Shown: positions 25,314 to 34,211 of the stretch, piece by piece
How the letters are laid out: each line of letters starts with the position of its first letter
How positions within the stretch are numbered: the stretch's first letter is position 1
Assembly (NCBI RefSeq): GCF_042932805.1
Contig: NZ_CP170633.1
Coordinates: forward strand, 2,542,001-2,606,000
Direction: 5' to 3'
DNA: 64,000 bases
DNA from: Ascidiaceihabitans sp029251465
GTDB lineage: Bacteria > Pseudomonadota > Alphaproteobacteria > Rhodobacterales > Rhodobacteraceae
The notes under the pieces: generated by a model
Database searches by the model: none
The model's input: the letters and a program-made list of their open reading frames with translations, nothing else
Told to the model about the DNA's origin: nothing
Position numbers and translations under genes: made by a program

Positions 25314-26642
25314 ATGGCAACTGATCTCGCACAATTCGCCGAAGACAATGGCGTCAAATACTTCATGATATCCTTCACCGATCTGTTTGGCGGACAGCGC
25401 GCTAAACTGGTTCCAGCGCGTGCGATTGCAGATATGCAGGAAGACGGCGCAGGCTTTGCAGGCTTTGCCACATGGTTAGACCTGACACCAGCGCACCCCG
25501 ATATGTTGGCCGTACCTGACCCCGAGGCCGTGATCATCCTGCCATGGAACAAAGAAATCGCGTGGGTCCCCGGCAACTGCGTGATGGAGGGCGAGGACGT
25601 CGCCCAAGCCCCACGCAACGTGCTGCGCAAACTGATTGCAGAGGCCGCTGACGAAGGCATGCACGTTAAAACCGGCATCGAAGCCGAGTTTTTCCTGCTG
25701 ACCCCAGCGGGTGATCAAATCAGCGATGCATTCGATACCGCCGCCAAGCCTTGCTATGACCAACAAGCGTTCATGCGCCGCCTCGATGTGATCCGCGAAA
25801 TCAGTGACTACATGCTCGAACTCGGTTGGGGTGCCTACCAGAACGACCATGAGGACGCGAACGGCCAGTGGGAAATGAACTGGGATTTCGACGACGCACT
25901 CAAAACAGCTGACAAACACTCCTTCTTCAAATTCATGACCAAATGCGTCGCTGAAAAACACGGCTACCGCGCCACGTTCATGCCCAAACCCATCGAAGGG
26001 CTGACAGGCAACGGCTGCCACGCGCACATCTCTGTTTGGGATGCACCGGGCAAGGATTCAAAAGTCAACGTTTTCGCAGGCGAAGGATCAGGGCAGACCG
26101 GCGAATTGGGCCTGTCCGAGCGCGGCAAACACTTCCTCGGTGGCATCATGAAGCACGCCAGTGCATTGGCCGCGATCACCAACCCGACAGTGAACAGCTA
26201 CAAACGTATTAACGCGCCACGCACGATGTCAGGTGCAACATGGGCCCCGAACACGGTCACGTGGACAGGCAACAACCGCACACACATGGTCCGCGTCCCA
26301 GGCCCCGGCCGGTTCGAACTGCGCCTGCCTGACGGCGCGGTGAACCCGTACTTACTCCAAGCGATCATCATCGCCGCTGGTCTGTCCGGCATCCGCTCCA
26401 AAGCGGACCCGGGCCCGCGTCACGACATTGATATGTACGCCGAAGGACACACCGTCACAGGCGCGCCACTGCTGCCGCTAAACATGCTGGACGCGATGCG
26501 CGAATATGACAAAGACACTGAACTAAAGGCTGCGATGGGTGATGAATTCTCTGCCGCCTACCTCAAGATGAAAATGCAGGAATGGAACGATTTCTGCGGT
26601 CACTTCTCTGATTGGGAAAAAGCCAACACACTCGATATCTAA
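25314..26642 (+). CDS. gmaS: Gamma-glutamylmethylamide synthetase
   Basis: 442-residue glutamine-synthetase-fold enzyme that joins methylamine to glutamate with ATP, giving gamma-glutamylmethylamide. Visible GS motifs are EAEFFLL, NGCHAHISVWD, the NSYKRINAPRTMSG loop and the RVPGPGRFELRLPDGAVNPY site. Start is ATG 25314 (MATDLAQF); the TTG six bases earlier lacks support. Its place between mgsABC and tmm separates it from a housekeeping glnA. It lies in its own transcription unit, with hairpins on both sides. Confidence 0.88.
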   Translation: MATDLAQFAEDNGVKYFMISFTDLFGGQRAKLVPARAIADMQEDGAGFAGFATWLDLTPAHPDMLAVPDPEAVIILPWNKEIAWVPGNCVMEGEDVAQAPRNVLRKLIAEAADEGMHVKTGIEAEFFLLTPAGDQISDAFDTAAKPCYDQQAFMRRLDVIREISDYMLELGWGAYQNDHEDANGQWEMNWDFDDALKTADKHSFFKFMTKCVAEKHGYRATFMPKPIEGLTGNGCHAHISVWDAPGKDSKVNVFAGEGSGQTGELGLSERGKHFLGGIMKHASALAAITNPTVNSYKRINAPRTMSGATWAPNTVTWTGNNRTHMVRVPGPGRFELRLPDGAVNPYLLQAIIIAAGLSGIRSKADPGPRHDIDMYAEGHTVTGAPLLPLNMLDAMREYDKDTELKAAMGDEFSAAYLKMKMQEWNDFCGHFSDWEKANTLDI

Positions 26643-26648
26643 AACACA

Positions 26649-26672
26649 GGGCGGTGCGCAAAAGCGCCGCCC
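26649..26672 (+). terminator. Terminator after gmaS
   Basis: GGGCGG, one bulged T and GCGC pair with GCGCCGCCC around an AAAA loop, followed by AATTTGTT. Confidence 0.6.
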
Positions 26673-26752
26673 AATTTGTTCTGATCAAAAATACTCCCGC
26701 CGGAGGCACCCTGCCCTTTCAACCGGCACCAGCGATGAAAAAGGACCCCCTC

Positions 26753-28087
26753 ATGACCAAACGTGTTGCCATCATCGGTGCAGGACCCTCAGGTCTCGCG
26801 CAAATGCGTGCTTTTCAATCTGCAGCCGCCAAAGGTGCGGAGATTCCAGAGATCGTCTGCTTTGAAAAGCAGTCCAACTGGGGCGGATTGTGGAACTACA
26901 CGTGGCGCACGGGCCTTGATAAATTTGGCGAACCGGTCCACGGCTCAATGTACCGCTACCTGTGGTCAAACGGGCCAAAAGAAGGTCTGGAATTCGCGGA
27001 TTATTCGTTTGAAGAACACTTCGGCAAACAAATTGCATCCTACCCGCCACGCGCCGTGCTGTTCGACTACATCCAAGGCCGCGTTGAAAAAGCGGGGGTG
27101 CGCGACTGGATCCGCTTTGAGACAGCCGTGCGCGGTGTGTCCGAACACAACGGCAAGTTCACCGTCTCTGTCACCGACCTGCCAAATGATCGCGATTACG
27201 CCGAAGACTTCGATCACGTCATCGTCTGCTCCGGCCACTTTTCTACCCCGAATGTTCCGCAATTCGACGGCTTTGAATCCTACCAAGGCCGCGTTCTGCA
27301 TGCCCATGATTTCCGCGACGCGATGGAATTCGCCGGCAAAGATATCCTGATCATCGGGACCAGCTATTCCGCTGAAGACATAGGCAGCCAATGTTGGAAA
27401 TACGGCGCAAAATCGATCACCGTCAGCCACCGCACTGCGCCCATGGGCTACGATTGGCCTGACAACTGGCAAGAGGTGCCATTGCTGCAAAAACTGGTCG
27501 GCAAAACTGCACATTTCAAGGACGGCACAACCAAAGACGTCGATGCCGTGATCTTGTGCACAGGTTACAAGCATCACTTCCCGTTCATGGACGACGCAAT
27601 CCGCCTGCGCACGCCAAACGTGCTGGCCTCGGACGATCTGTACAAGGGTGTCGCTTATGTCAAAAATCCCGATGTGTTCTACATCGGGATGCAGGACCAG
27701 TGGTTCACGTTCAACATGTTCGACGCCCAAGCGTGGTGGGCACGCGACGTGATCATGGGGCGCATTTCTGTGCCTGACACCGCCGCCATGCAGGCCGACA
27801 TAGACGACCGTCAAGCGCGCGAAGCCGCAGGCAAAGACGACTATGACGCGATCTGGTACCAAGGCGATTACGTCAAAGAATTGATCGCTGAAACCGACTA
27901 TCCATCGTTCGATCTAGAGGGCGCGTGTCAGGCGTTCAAGGCGTGGAAAGGTCACAAGAAAACCAACATCATGACCTTCCGCGACAATGCCTACAAGTCG
28001 GTCATCACCGGCACGATGGCCCCAATGCACCACACCCCGTGGAAAGATGCGCTGGACGACAGCCTCGAGGAATACCTCAAAAACTAA
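26753..28087 (+). CDS. tmm: Trimethylamine monooxygenase (flavin-containing)
   Basis: 444-residue class-B flavoprotein monooxygenase that converts trimethylamine to TMAO with NADPH and oxygen. The FAD motif GAGPSG is at 9-14, the FMO fingerprint YQGRVLHAHDF near 180, the NADPH motif GTSYSAED near 200, and CTGYKHHFPF near 270. I start at 26753 (MTKRVAII) because AAGGA lies seven bases upstream; the ATG at 26735 adds six residues without its own site. Tmm enzymes are about 445 residues, matching this length. It closes the methylamine cluster. Confidence 0.88.
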   Translation: MTKRVAIIGAGPSGLAQMRAFQSAAAKGAEIPEIVCFEKQSNWGGLWNYTWRTGLDKFGEPVHGSMYRYLWSNGPKEGLEFADYSFEEHFGKQIASYPPRAVLFDYIQGRVEKAGVRDWIRFETAVRGVSEHNGKFTVSVTDLPNDRDYAEDFDHVIVCSGHFSTPNVPQFDGFESYQGRVLHAHDFRDAMEFAGKDILIIGTSYSAEDIGSQCWKYGAKSITVSHRTAPMGYDWPDNWQEVPLLQKLVGKTAHFKDGTTKDVDAVILCTGYKHHFPFMDDAIRLRTPNVLASDDLYKGVAYVKNPDVFYIGMQDQWFTFNMFDAQAWWARDVIMGRISVPDTAAMQADIDDRQAREAAGKDDYDAIWYQGDYVKELIAETDYPSFDLEGACQAFKAWKGHKKTNIMTFRDNAYKSVITGTMAPMHHTPWKDALDDSLEEYLKN

Positions 28088-28094
28088 ACAACTA

Positions 28095-28130
28095 GGGCTC
28101 AGAGCAAATCACAGCGCTGAGCCCGTTTTC
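28095..28130 (+). terminator. Terminator after tmm
   Basis: GGGCTCAG (28095-28102) pairs perfectly with CTGAGCCC (28117-28124), followed by GTTTTCCTTT. It is a convincing intrinsic terminator. Confidence 0.8.
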
Positions 28131-28213
28131 CTTTGGGGTGTTGATGCCCTACGCACCTGTTTTCAATCCCTCTAGCACTACGCAATTGCGCAGCCATCGC
28201 GTGAGCCCGTCGC

Positions 28214-29080
28214 TTACTTTTTGGCGAGGATGACGTCGAATTTCACCGACAAGAACGGGGCATCAATCTTGCCCGACAAGACCATCCCCTTCGGGAACTC
28301 TTCGGGTGGTTTTTCATGGTAGGTCATCACCAGATCATTGCGCACGCCAAAGACCGTATCTTGGTCAAGATAGGGATCATCATCGGGGAAAATCTCGGTC
28401 ACAAGAGGACGATAGCCCGGTGCTGTGACAATGTAATGCAGGTGGGATGGGCGCCACGGATGACGTCCACAGGCCCGCAGGATGTCGCCAACCGGACCAT
28501 CAGACGGAACCGTGTATTCGACAGGTTTGACGGTGGTGAACGCATAACGCCCGTCCTCGCCGACCGTCATAAGGCCATGGAAAGAATAGGTGTCTTGGTC
28601 TGCGTCCTGACTGGCATACAGCCCGTTGGGTGCTGTTTGCCAGATGTCGATTTGAGCCCCGGCAATGGGCTGGCCTTCTGTGTCGCGGATGACCCCTTCG
28701 GACAACAAAACAGGCCCACCAAAGTGCCGTTTCATGTCACCGCCGACGGCCAAAGGTGGCGCCCCTGACACATGGAACGGCCCAAGCACGGACGACGACG
28801 TTGCATCGTCGCGCGAATGCAGCATGTCGACCAATGACGACAACCCCAGCACGTCCGATGCGAGAACAAATTCGTGCCGGTCTTCAGTTTCGATCGCAGC
28901 GCAGCCTTCGAGGAACGCAATGCCACTGCGCCATTCATCATGGGTCAGGTTGGTGTCGCGCGCAAAGTCATGCAGGTGCTGCACCAATGACCCCATGATT
29001 TCGCGCATCCGCGGGTCCATATCGTCGGCCATGTAGCCCTTGAACACATCTGTGATGTTGTCTTTGGTAACGTTGCGCAT
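28214..29080 (-). CDS. Intradiol ring-cleavage dioxygenase (hydroxyquinol/catechol 1,2-dioxygenase type)
   Basis: 288-residue non-heme Fe(III) enzyme. The expected ligands Tyr155, Tyr189, His213 and His215 are present in NGLYASQD, VEYTVPSDGPVG and RPSHLHY. The alpha-helical N-terminal dimerisation domain (LVQHLHDFARDTNLTHDEW) places it with catechol and hydroxyquinol dioxygenases rather than protocatechuate 3,4-dioxygenase. It cleaves an aromatic diol between the hydroxyls. It is the last gene of the TRAP operon, 11 bases after dctM. No cycloisomerase or maleylacetate reductase is nearby, so the rest of the pathway lies elsewhere. Confidence 0.85.
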   Translation of the reverse strand: MRNVTKDNITDVFKGYMADDMDPRMREIMGSLVQHLHDFARDTNLTHDEWRSGIAFLEGCAAIETEDRHEFVLASDVLGLSSLVDMLHSRDDATSSSVLGPFHVSGAPPLAVGGDMKRHFGGPVLLSEGVIRDTEGQPIAGAQIDIWQTAPNGLYASQDADQDTYSFHGLMTVGEDGRYAFTTVKPVEYTVPSDGPVGDILRACGRHPWRPSHLHYIVTAPGYRPLVTEIFPDDDPYLDQDTVFGVRNDLVMTYHEKPPEEFPKGMVLSGKIDAPFLSVKFDVILAKK

Positions 29081-29091
29081 AGCGGATATCC

Positions 29092-30396
29092 TTACAGAAG
29101 AACGAGGCTGAGGGTCGGGAATTCAATCAGGAAAAACAAGACGATCAACATCACGAACGCAAAGGGAAGCGCGCCCATGAACACATCTTTGAGCGAAATG
29201 TTGTCGTCGTTGAGCGTCGATTTGATCACAAAACACGAGATGCCCAGTGGCGGCGTCAGCAGCCCGATCTCGGCACCGACCACCGTGATGATGCCGAACC
29301 AGACAAGGGACAGATCCATCACCTCGACCAAGGGCAAGAACAGCGGCACAACGATCAAGATGATCGATGCGGTGTCCAGCAACGTGCCCAGAAACAACAT
29401 TAACAGAACGTACAGGATCATAATGGTCCAGAACGAGGCCGCGTTGCCAGCCAGAATGTCCTGCAGTTGATTGGGCAAGCCGGCAAGCCCGAGCATACGC
29501 GAATAAATCGAGGCGGCAGTGATCAGGAACAAGATCGCCGCCGTGATGTGGCCAGTTTCCAGCAAGGCGTCCCAAAACCCACGAAGCGACATGGACCTTC
29601 GCACCAGCGCTATGACAACCGCAACCAACGCCCCCGTTGCCCCCGCCTCGACTGCCGTCATCCAGCCGGTGTAAATGCCGCCGAGCACGATGGTGATTAG
29701 ACCCAACGTCGGCAAAGTCTTGGATGCGACTTCGCGCTTGGGCATCCATTCGGTGTCAGCGACGGTGCGCCCGCCTACAAAGTTCGGAGTGTATTTGGCC
29801 ATGAGCCAGATCGCACCGACATAAGCGATGGCCAGCATGATGCCCGGTACAACCCCCGCAAGGAACATGTCACCAACGGATTGCTCTGCGACAAAACTGT
29901 AGATGATCAACATCGCCGAGGGCGGAATGATCATGCCAAGCACGGACGACCCTGCAACGACGCCGACAGCAAAGCGCGGGTTGTAATCTTGGGCGATCAT
30001 CTGCGGTACGGACACTTTGGTGAACACCGACGCCGATGCAATCGATGATCCGGTGACGGCTGCGAACACAGCGTTTGCACCCACGGTTGCCATGCCGATG
30101 CCGCCTTTGACGCGGCGAAACCGCATGGTCATGACTTCGTAAATGTCCCTGCCCAATCCGGCCTTGGACACGATTAATCCCATAAACGTAAACAGCGGAA
30201 TGGTCGCAAAACTGTAGACCATGGCGCTGTCGCCCACGGCGATTTTTAGCAGGTTCAGCGACAAGGTGAAATTGTCACGCATCAGCCAGATCGAAATCAT
30301 CGATACGATCCCCAACGCGATGGGAATGTAGACGCCAGCGTAGATCAAAAAGACAATGGCAACGACCGAGATGAGGCCGATTTCAATAGGTGTCAT
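29092..30396 (-). CDS. TRAP transporter large permease (DctM)
   Basis: 434-residue, about 12-span large membrane subunit of a TRAP importer, which uses the sodium gradient to take up organic acids delivered by a periplasmic binding protein. DctM hallmarks are AAVTGSSIASASVFTKVSVPQM, GSSVLGMIIPPSAMLIIYS and the C-terminal LTPPLGISCFVIK. It overlaps the dctQ stop in ATGA and is followed by the ring-cleavage gene, implying an aromatic or aryl-acid substrate. DctM identity is secure; the substrate is inferred. Confidence 0.87.
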   Translation of the reverse strand: MTPIEIGLISVVAIVFLIYAGVYIPIALGIVSMISIWLMRDNFTLSLNLLKIAVGDSAMVYSFATIPLFTFMGLIVSKAGLGRDIYEVMTMRFRRVKGGIGMATVGANAVFAAVTGSSIASASVFTKVSVPQMIAQDYNPRFAVGVVAGSSVLGMIIPPSAMLIIYSFVAEQSVGDMFLAGVVPGIMLAIAYVGAIWLMAKYTPNFVGGRTVADTEWMPKREVASKTLPTLGLITIVLGGIYTGWMTAVEAGATGALVAVVIALVRRSMSLRGFWDALLETGHITAAILFLITAASIYSRMLGLAGLPNQLQDILAGNAASFWTIMILYVLLMLFLGTLLDTASIILIVVPLFLPLVEVMDLSLVWFGIITVVGAEIGLLTPPLGISCFVIKSTLNDDNISLKDVFMGALPFAFVMLIVLFFLIEFPTLSLVLL

Positions 30397-30959
30397 GGTT
30401 TTGGCCTGCTTGCTTTTGGGTCATCGTGTTCTGGTGCGCGGATCAACTGGGGTCGATCCTGCGCACTCACGACTTTCAGAACAAAGATCACACTGGCAAG
30501 CGCACTACCGCTCGCGATCACCAGCTTGATGGGCCACCAAGGGACAGTGAAAATGCCAGGCACACCAAAGAAATCCTGCGTGCCCCACATCTTGATGAAT
30601 TCGGGAAACATGATGTACGCAATCAACCCCATAAAGATCGCGGACACCGCATTGATGATCCGGCGCAGACTTGCCGTCAGCCTTGGGCGGCGGTTGTGCA
30701 GCAGGTTCAAAAACCCGTCCGAACGCGTCAACCGGTCCACCCGCACCACGTCTGCCAGTTGCAAAAACACGATCAGCACGACGGACAGCTGGACCAGCTC
30801 GTAGGTGCCTTTGAGCGGCGCGTTAAACACCCCTCGGGCAATGACATCGACGTTCAGCAGCACCACCAACGCCAACACTGTAAGTGTTCCGGCAACGTTG
30901 GCAGCGATGGCCATTGAATTGGCGACCCAAGACAGGCCGGACAGCGTAGATTTTAGCAT
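30393..30959 (-). CDS. TRAP transporter small permease (DctQ)
   Basis: 188 residues with four hydrophobic spans (for example VAGTLTVLALVVLLNVDVIARG), the DctQ pattern. I start at ATG 30959, which has GGAAGGGG upstream; a GTG eight codons earlier is possible but lacks a site. A cytosolic C-terminal tail of about 30 residues follows the last span. It sits between the binding protein and DctM. Confidence 0.82.
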   Translation of the reverse strand: MLKSTLSGLSWVANSMAIAANVAGTLTVLALVVLLNVDVIARGVFNAPLKGTYELVQLSVVLIVFLQLADVVRVDRLTRSDGFLNLLHNRRPRLTASLRRIINAVSAIFMGLIAYIMFPEFIKMWGTQDFFGVPGIFTVPWWPIKLVIASGSALASVIFVLKVVSAQDRPQLIRAPEHDDPKASRPKP

Positions 30960-30990
30960 AATCTTGGCCCCTTCCCGGGTCACTCAGAAC

Positions 30991-32064
30991 TTAAGGCTGG
31001 GTCCAGTCGCGCACACCGACAAAACCGGCCGCCTCAAGCTTGCCGAGATAGGCCTCGAGCATTTGCGTGCCCGGTTCGCCTTTGTCGTTCAGCGTGTTCG
31101 CCCATTCCTGTGCGATGTTTGGCATGGCTGCGGCCCACGCGGCGCGATCCTCATCAGAGACATCAATGATTGTTCCACCAGCGGCGACATAGGCGGCCTC
31201 GGCGGCAGCCGCGCGGTCCATCGCGATCCCTGACAAATGATCACGGTAATCGATGGCCACAGCTTGCAACGTCTCTTTGACCTCGTCGGGCAGCGCATTC
31301 CAATAGTCCTGGTTCACCGTGACGGTTTTCGAATTCACCGCCCCCAGATCTGCGCGCAACATGTACGGTGCCACTTCTGAGATTTTGAACGTCGCTGCCG
31401 CCTCCGGCCACAACATGCCCGCATCAACCAAACCGGTTTGCAGCATGTTGTAAAAATCCGTCAGCCCACCGCGCACACCTGCGGCGTCTTTGATCCCTTC
31501 GAGGTAGCGCAAGTTCATGCCCGCGCCCGCGACTTTGAAACCTTCTAGGTCCGAGACACCGGATACTTCTTTGGCCGAGAAAATTTGATAGCTGTTCAGC
31601 ACAACGCCTGTCGCAAGGTAGACTTGGTTTTGTGCCGCAAATTCGTTTTGCATGGCCGGAAATTCGCGCGCGATCTCGTCCACGGCCTTGGCCACAACAC
31701 GGGCGTCAGATGACACCAACGGGGTGACGGCGGCCAAACCCTGGCTCGGTAATTTTGACGAATGGAAAATGGTTGTGACAATGCCGATGTCGCCGAGACC
31801 CAGCTGGATGCCTTCGAGCACGCCTTTGGGTTTCACGATGGAACCGCCGTAATTTTCTTGCCAGTTCATCACGTAGTTGCCGTTTTCGGCAAGCCGGCGG
31901 TCCACTTCGGGGATAAAGAAGTTGGTGAATTCCTTAACCCACAACGCGCGGTCGGGGTAGCCGTCGATCACAACCGCTGAAACGGTTTCTTGTGCGGCGA
32001 CAGGCAATGCTGTCATCGATGCGAGGGCTGCGCAGAAAAGGCTGCGGCGTGTCCAGTTGATCAT
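30991..32064 (-). CDS. TRAP binding protein (DctP family)
   Basis: 357 residues with a signal peptide (MINWTRRSLFCAALASM...AAQ). The fold pattern is that of DctP: an N-terminal strand with YGGSIVKPKGVLEGIQLGLGDIG, then the central SDLEGFKVAGAG and the long helix ending YMLRADLGAVNSKTVTVNQDYW. The usual ligand-binding Arg region reads LEGFKVAGAGMN, without the classical arginine of C4-dicarboxylate binders, so the ligand may be a non-standard acid. Start ATG is preceded by GGGAGG. It feeds the DctQM pair that follows. Confidence 0.82.
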   Translation of the reverse strand: MINWTRRSLFCAALASMTALPVAAQETVSAVVIDGYPDRALWVKEFTNFFIPEVDRRLAENGNYVMNWQENYGGSIVKPKGVLEGIQLGLGDIGIVTTIFHSSKLPSQGLAAVTPLVSSDARVVAKAVDEIAREFPAMQNEFAAQNQVYLATGVVLNSYQIFSAKEVSGVSDLEGFKVAGAGMNLRYLEGIKDAAGVRGGLTDFYNMLQTGLVDAGMLWPEAAATFKISEVAPYMLRADLGAVNSKTVTVNQDYWNALPDEVKETLQAVAIDYRDHLSGIAMDRAAAAEAAYVAAGGTIIDVSDEDRAAWAAAMPNIAQEWANTLNDKGEPGTQMLEAYLGKLEAAGFVGVRDWTQP

Positions 32065-32082
32065 AATTTTTCCTCCCAGAAA

Positions 32083-32102
32083 AATGGGCGCGTTGGCCCA
32101 AT
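32083..32102 (-). terminator. Weak hairpin between osmC-like and dctP genes
   Basis: TGGGC and GCCCA (32085-32100) make a 5-bp stem followed on the minus strand by TTTTTC. It is short and may only weaken readthrough from the upstream genes. Confidence 0.3.
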
Positions 32103-32108
32103 TTGAAT

Positions 32109-32555
32109 TTAGTCTGCCTTTGTCCAGTTGACCCTCAGGTCTGTCCCTGCAGCTTCAAAAAGCTTGGCAATGGCGCAGTATTTTGCGGTCTCCAGCCCGA
32201 CGCTGTCCAACGCCTCTTGGCTGGCTTGGGTCCTACAGTTGACGGTCAATGTGATTTCAGGAAACGGCACGTCGATCTCCTCCTCCATGAGGACGCCGCG
32301 CCGGTCGAATTTGCAGTTTGCGTCGATTGTGACCTCTCCCAGATCGACATTCAGACGTTTCGCGCATTTGTGGCCAATCACGTTTGTGCAGGCGATCAAC
32401 GCGGTCATTGCTGCCTCGGTTGGGCTGGGGCCAAGGTTGCTGCCGCCCCGCTCCAGAGGCTCATCGATCACGACGTTCAAATCGCGCACAGGAATTTCGG
32501 TCCGCGCATGTGTCGGGCACGCAGCATGCGCACGGTACGTCACGACGGATTTCAT
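32109..32555 (-). CDS. OsmC-family protein
   Basis: 148 residues of the OsmC/Ohr fold, a thiol-dependent peroxide-detoxifying family. The two expected cysteines are present: Cys56 in ALIACTNVIGHK and Cys127 in AKYCAIAKLF. Glu48 is in the SPTEAAMTAL segment typical of OsmC. It is placed third in the catabolic operon, after the FAH and nitroreductase genes, where it may protect against peroxide or redox-active phenols made during ring oxidation. Whether it acts on organic hydroperoxides is not shown. Confidence 0.82.
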   Translation of the reverse strand: MKSVVTYRAHAACPTHARTEIPVRDLNVVIDEPLERGGSNLGPSPTEAAMTALIACTNVIGHKCAKRLNVDLGEVTIDANCKFDRRGVLMEEEIDVPFPEITLTVNCRTQASQEALDSVGLETAKYCAIAKLFEAAGTDLRVNWTKAD

Positions 32556-32579
32556 TTTGATGGCGATGGGATGTTCCTT

Positions 32580-33245
32580 TTAGGCAAAGCTGCACACATC
32601 ATCGAAAGAAAAGCGTGGCAGTTTTTGAAACAGCGCGCTTTCGTCGGCGTATCCGATGTTGCACAGGAAATTTGATTTCAGGGTCGTGCCGGTAAAGAAT
32701 TCGGTGTCGACAATTGCATTGGAAAATCCGGACATCGCCCCGACATCCAACCCCAAGGCGCGGGCCGCGATCATGAAATAGGCACCCTGCAAGGTGCCAT
32801 TGCGATAGGCGGTGTCGGCACAGTATTCAGGGTTTCCGTCGAAAAGATGACGACGATCTTCGTGGGGAAACAGGAACGGCAGTTCGTGCCAGAAATCCGT
32901 GTCATACGCGATGATTGCGGTCACTGGTGCGCCCATCATCTTGGTCACGTTTTGCGGCTTTAGTGACTTGGCAAGTCGCGCTTTTCCCTCTGGCGACTTC
33001 ACAAAAACAAACCGCGCAGGCAGCGTGTTCATGCTGGTCGCGCCATTGATCATGATGTCGTAAAGTTCGTGCAGCAGAGCGTCGGAAACAGGTTTGTCCG
33101 TCCATGCATAGTGCGAACGCGCGGCGCGCAAAATCAGATCGATGGCATCATCTGACAACCGCTCGATACGGCCGTGCAGTGCGCGGTGATCGTCCTGCGC
33201 CTTGGCACGTGCGGCGTCCAAATCTGATCCGACTGGCGCGGTCAT
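32580..33245 (-). CDS. RutE-type nitroreductase-family reductase
   Basis: 221-residue FMN-dependent nitroreductase-fold protein closest by eye to RutE/HadB, malonic-semialdehyde reductases. Segments include GATSMNTLPARFVFV, GTLQGAYFMIAARALGLDVGAMSG and FLCNIGYAD. RutE reduces 3-oxopropanoate (malonic semialdehyde), which is notable given the malonate operon next door. Here it is in an aromatic-type operon and could equally reduce a quinone or nitro compound. It overlaps the FAH-like gene in ATGA. Confidence 0.8.
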   Translation of the reverse strand: MTAPVGSDLDAARAKAQDDHRALHGRIERLSDDAIDLILRAARSHYAWTDKPVSDALLHELYDIMINGATSMNTLPARFVFVKSPEGKARLAKSLKPQNVTKMMGAPVTAIIAYDTDFWHELPFLFPHEDRRHLFDGNPEYCADTAYRNGTLQGAYFMIAARALGLDVGAMSGFSNAIVDTEFFTGTTLKSNFLCNIGYADESALFQKLPRFSFDDVCSFA

Positions 33246-34126
33246 GCGGCAGCAACCGTTGCGGCATGGTCTTTTTCATCGACAATTGGGTTCGAGCAAA
33301 TGCCGATGCCCTCGATTTCGATATCCACGACTTCGCCGGGCACCAACCAACGCGGGTTGGGTTTTTTGGCATGGCCGACACCGGGTGGTGTGCCCATCGC
33401 AATCAGATCACCGGGTTCTAATGTCGTGTATTCTGAAATCGTGGCGATGGTTTGGGCCACCGACCAGATCATGTTTCCGGTGTTGGAGGATTGCAAAATC
33501 TCGTCCCCGACGCGGCTTTCGATTTTCAACCCACTCGCGCCTGCCGGGACCTCGTCTGGCGTTACAACAAATGGCCCGATGGCACCGGTGTCGTCGAAAT
33601 TCTTGCCCGGTGTCCACTGATGGGTTTTGCGTTGATAATCCCGCACCGATCCGTCGTTGAACACGGTGTAACCGAACACGTGATCCAGCGCGTCGGCTTC
33701 GGAAATGTGGCGCCCGCCTTTGCCGATGATCAGCATCAGCTCGGCCTCGTAATCCAGCTTGTCCGAGCACGTTGGCCGCACCAGTGGCGCGCCGGCCGCC
33801 ATTATCGAATTCTTGCCACGCATGAAAAGCGCTGGATATTCAGGAATGTCGTACCCGCCCTCTTTGATGTGGTCAGTGTAGTTCAAACCTAGGCAAATGA
33901 TCGTGCCGGGCTTGGCCACAGGCAGCGCCGGTTTGATCGAAGACGTCGCGACTTGCGATACATTGCCCATTTGATCGCGCACCGATTCTATCAAAGCAGG
34001 GTTTTGAACAAGACCCATCAAATCGGGGCCGATTTTAGCGTTCAAAGCCGTAAGATTAACGGCCTTTTCGCCGTCCACAGCAAACACCGCAGTGCCGCTT
34101 GTTGTCTCGCCTACTAGATATTTCAT
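33242..34126 (-). CDS. Fumarylacetoacetate-hydrolase-family enzyme
   Basis: 294 residues. The FAH-fold C-terminal domain shows SDKLDYEAELMLIIGKGG with the metal-binding acidic residues, NDGSVRDYQRKTHQWTPGKNFD, and TPPGVGHAKKPNPRWLVPGEVVDIEIEGIG. Such enzymes hydrolyse or decarboxylate ring-cleavage products (acylpyruvates, 4-oxalocrotonate-type). It starts at MKYLVGETTSG (34126), the first gene of the minus-strand catabolic operon. The AT-rich palindrome at 34185 lies just upstream. Confidence 0.85.
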   Translation of the reverse strand: MKYLVGETTSGTAVFAVDGEKAVNLTALNAKIGPDLMGLVQNPALIESVRDQMGNVSQVATSSIKPALPVAKPGTIICLGLNYTDHIKEGGYDIPEYPALFMRGKNSIMAAGAPLVRPTCSDKLDYEAELMLIIGKGGRHISEADALDHVFGYTVFNDGSVRDYQRKTHQWTPGKNFDDTGAIGPFVVTPDEVPAGASGLKIESRVGDEILQSSNTGNMIWSVAQTIATISEYTTLEPGDLIAMGTPPGVGHAKKPNPRWLVPGEVVDIEIEGIGICSNPIVDEKDHAATVAAA

Positions 34127-34184
34127 CAATGCAATCCTTGTCAGTTTGAAAAAATTCTGACTACTATCGCGCATAATGTCAATA

Positions 34185-34196
34185 AATATCGATTTT
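34185..34196. promoter_or_regulatory. Operator-like palindrome, copy 1 (one mismatch)
   Basis: AATATCGATTTT differs by one base from the exact palindrome AATATCGATATT found at 35321 and 47332. It sits between the divergent FAH-like and yciI genes. Confidence 0.5.
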
Positions 34197-34211
34197 TTAC
34201 GGAGCATCAAA

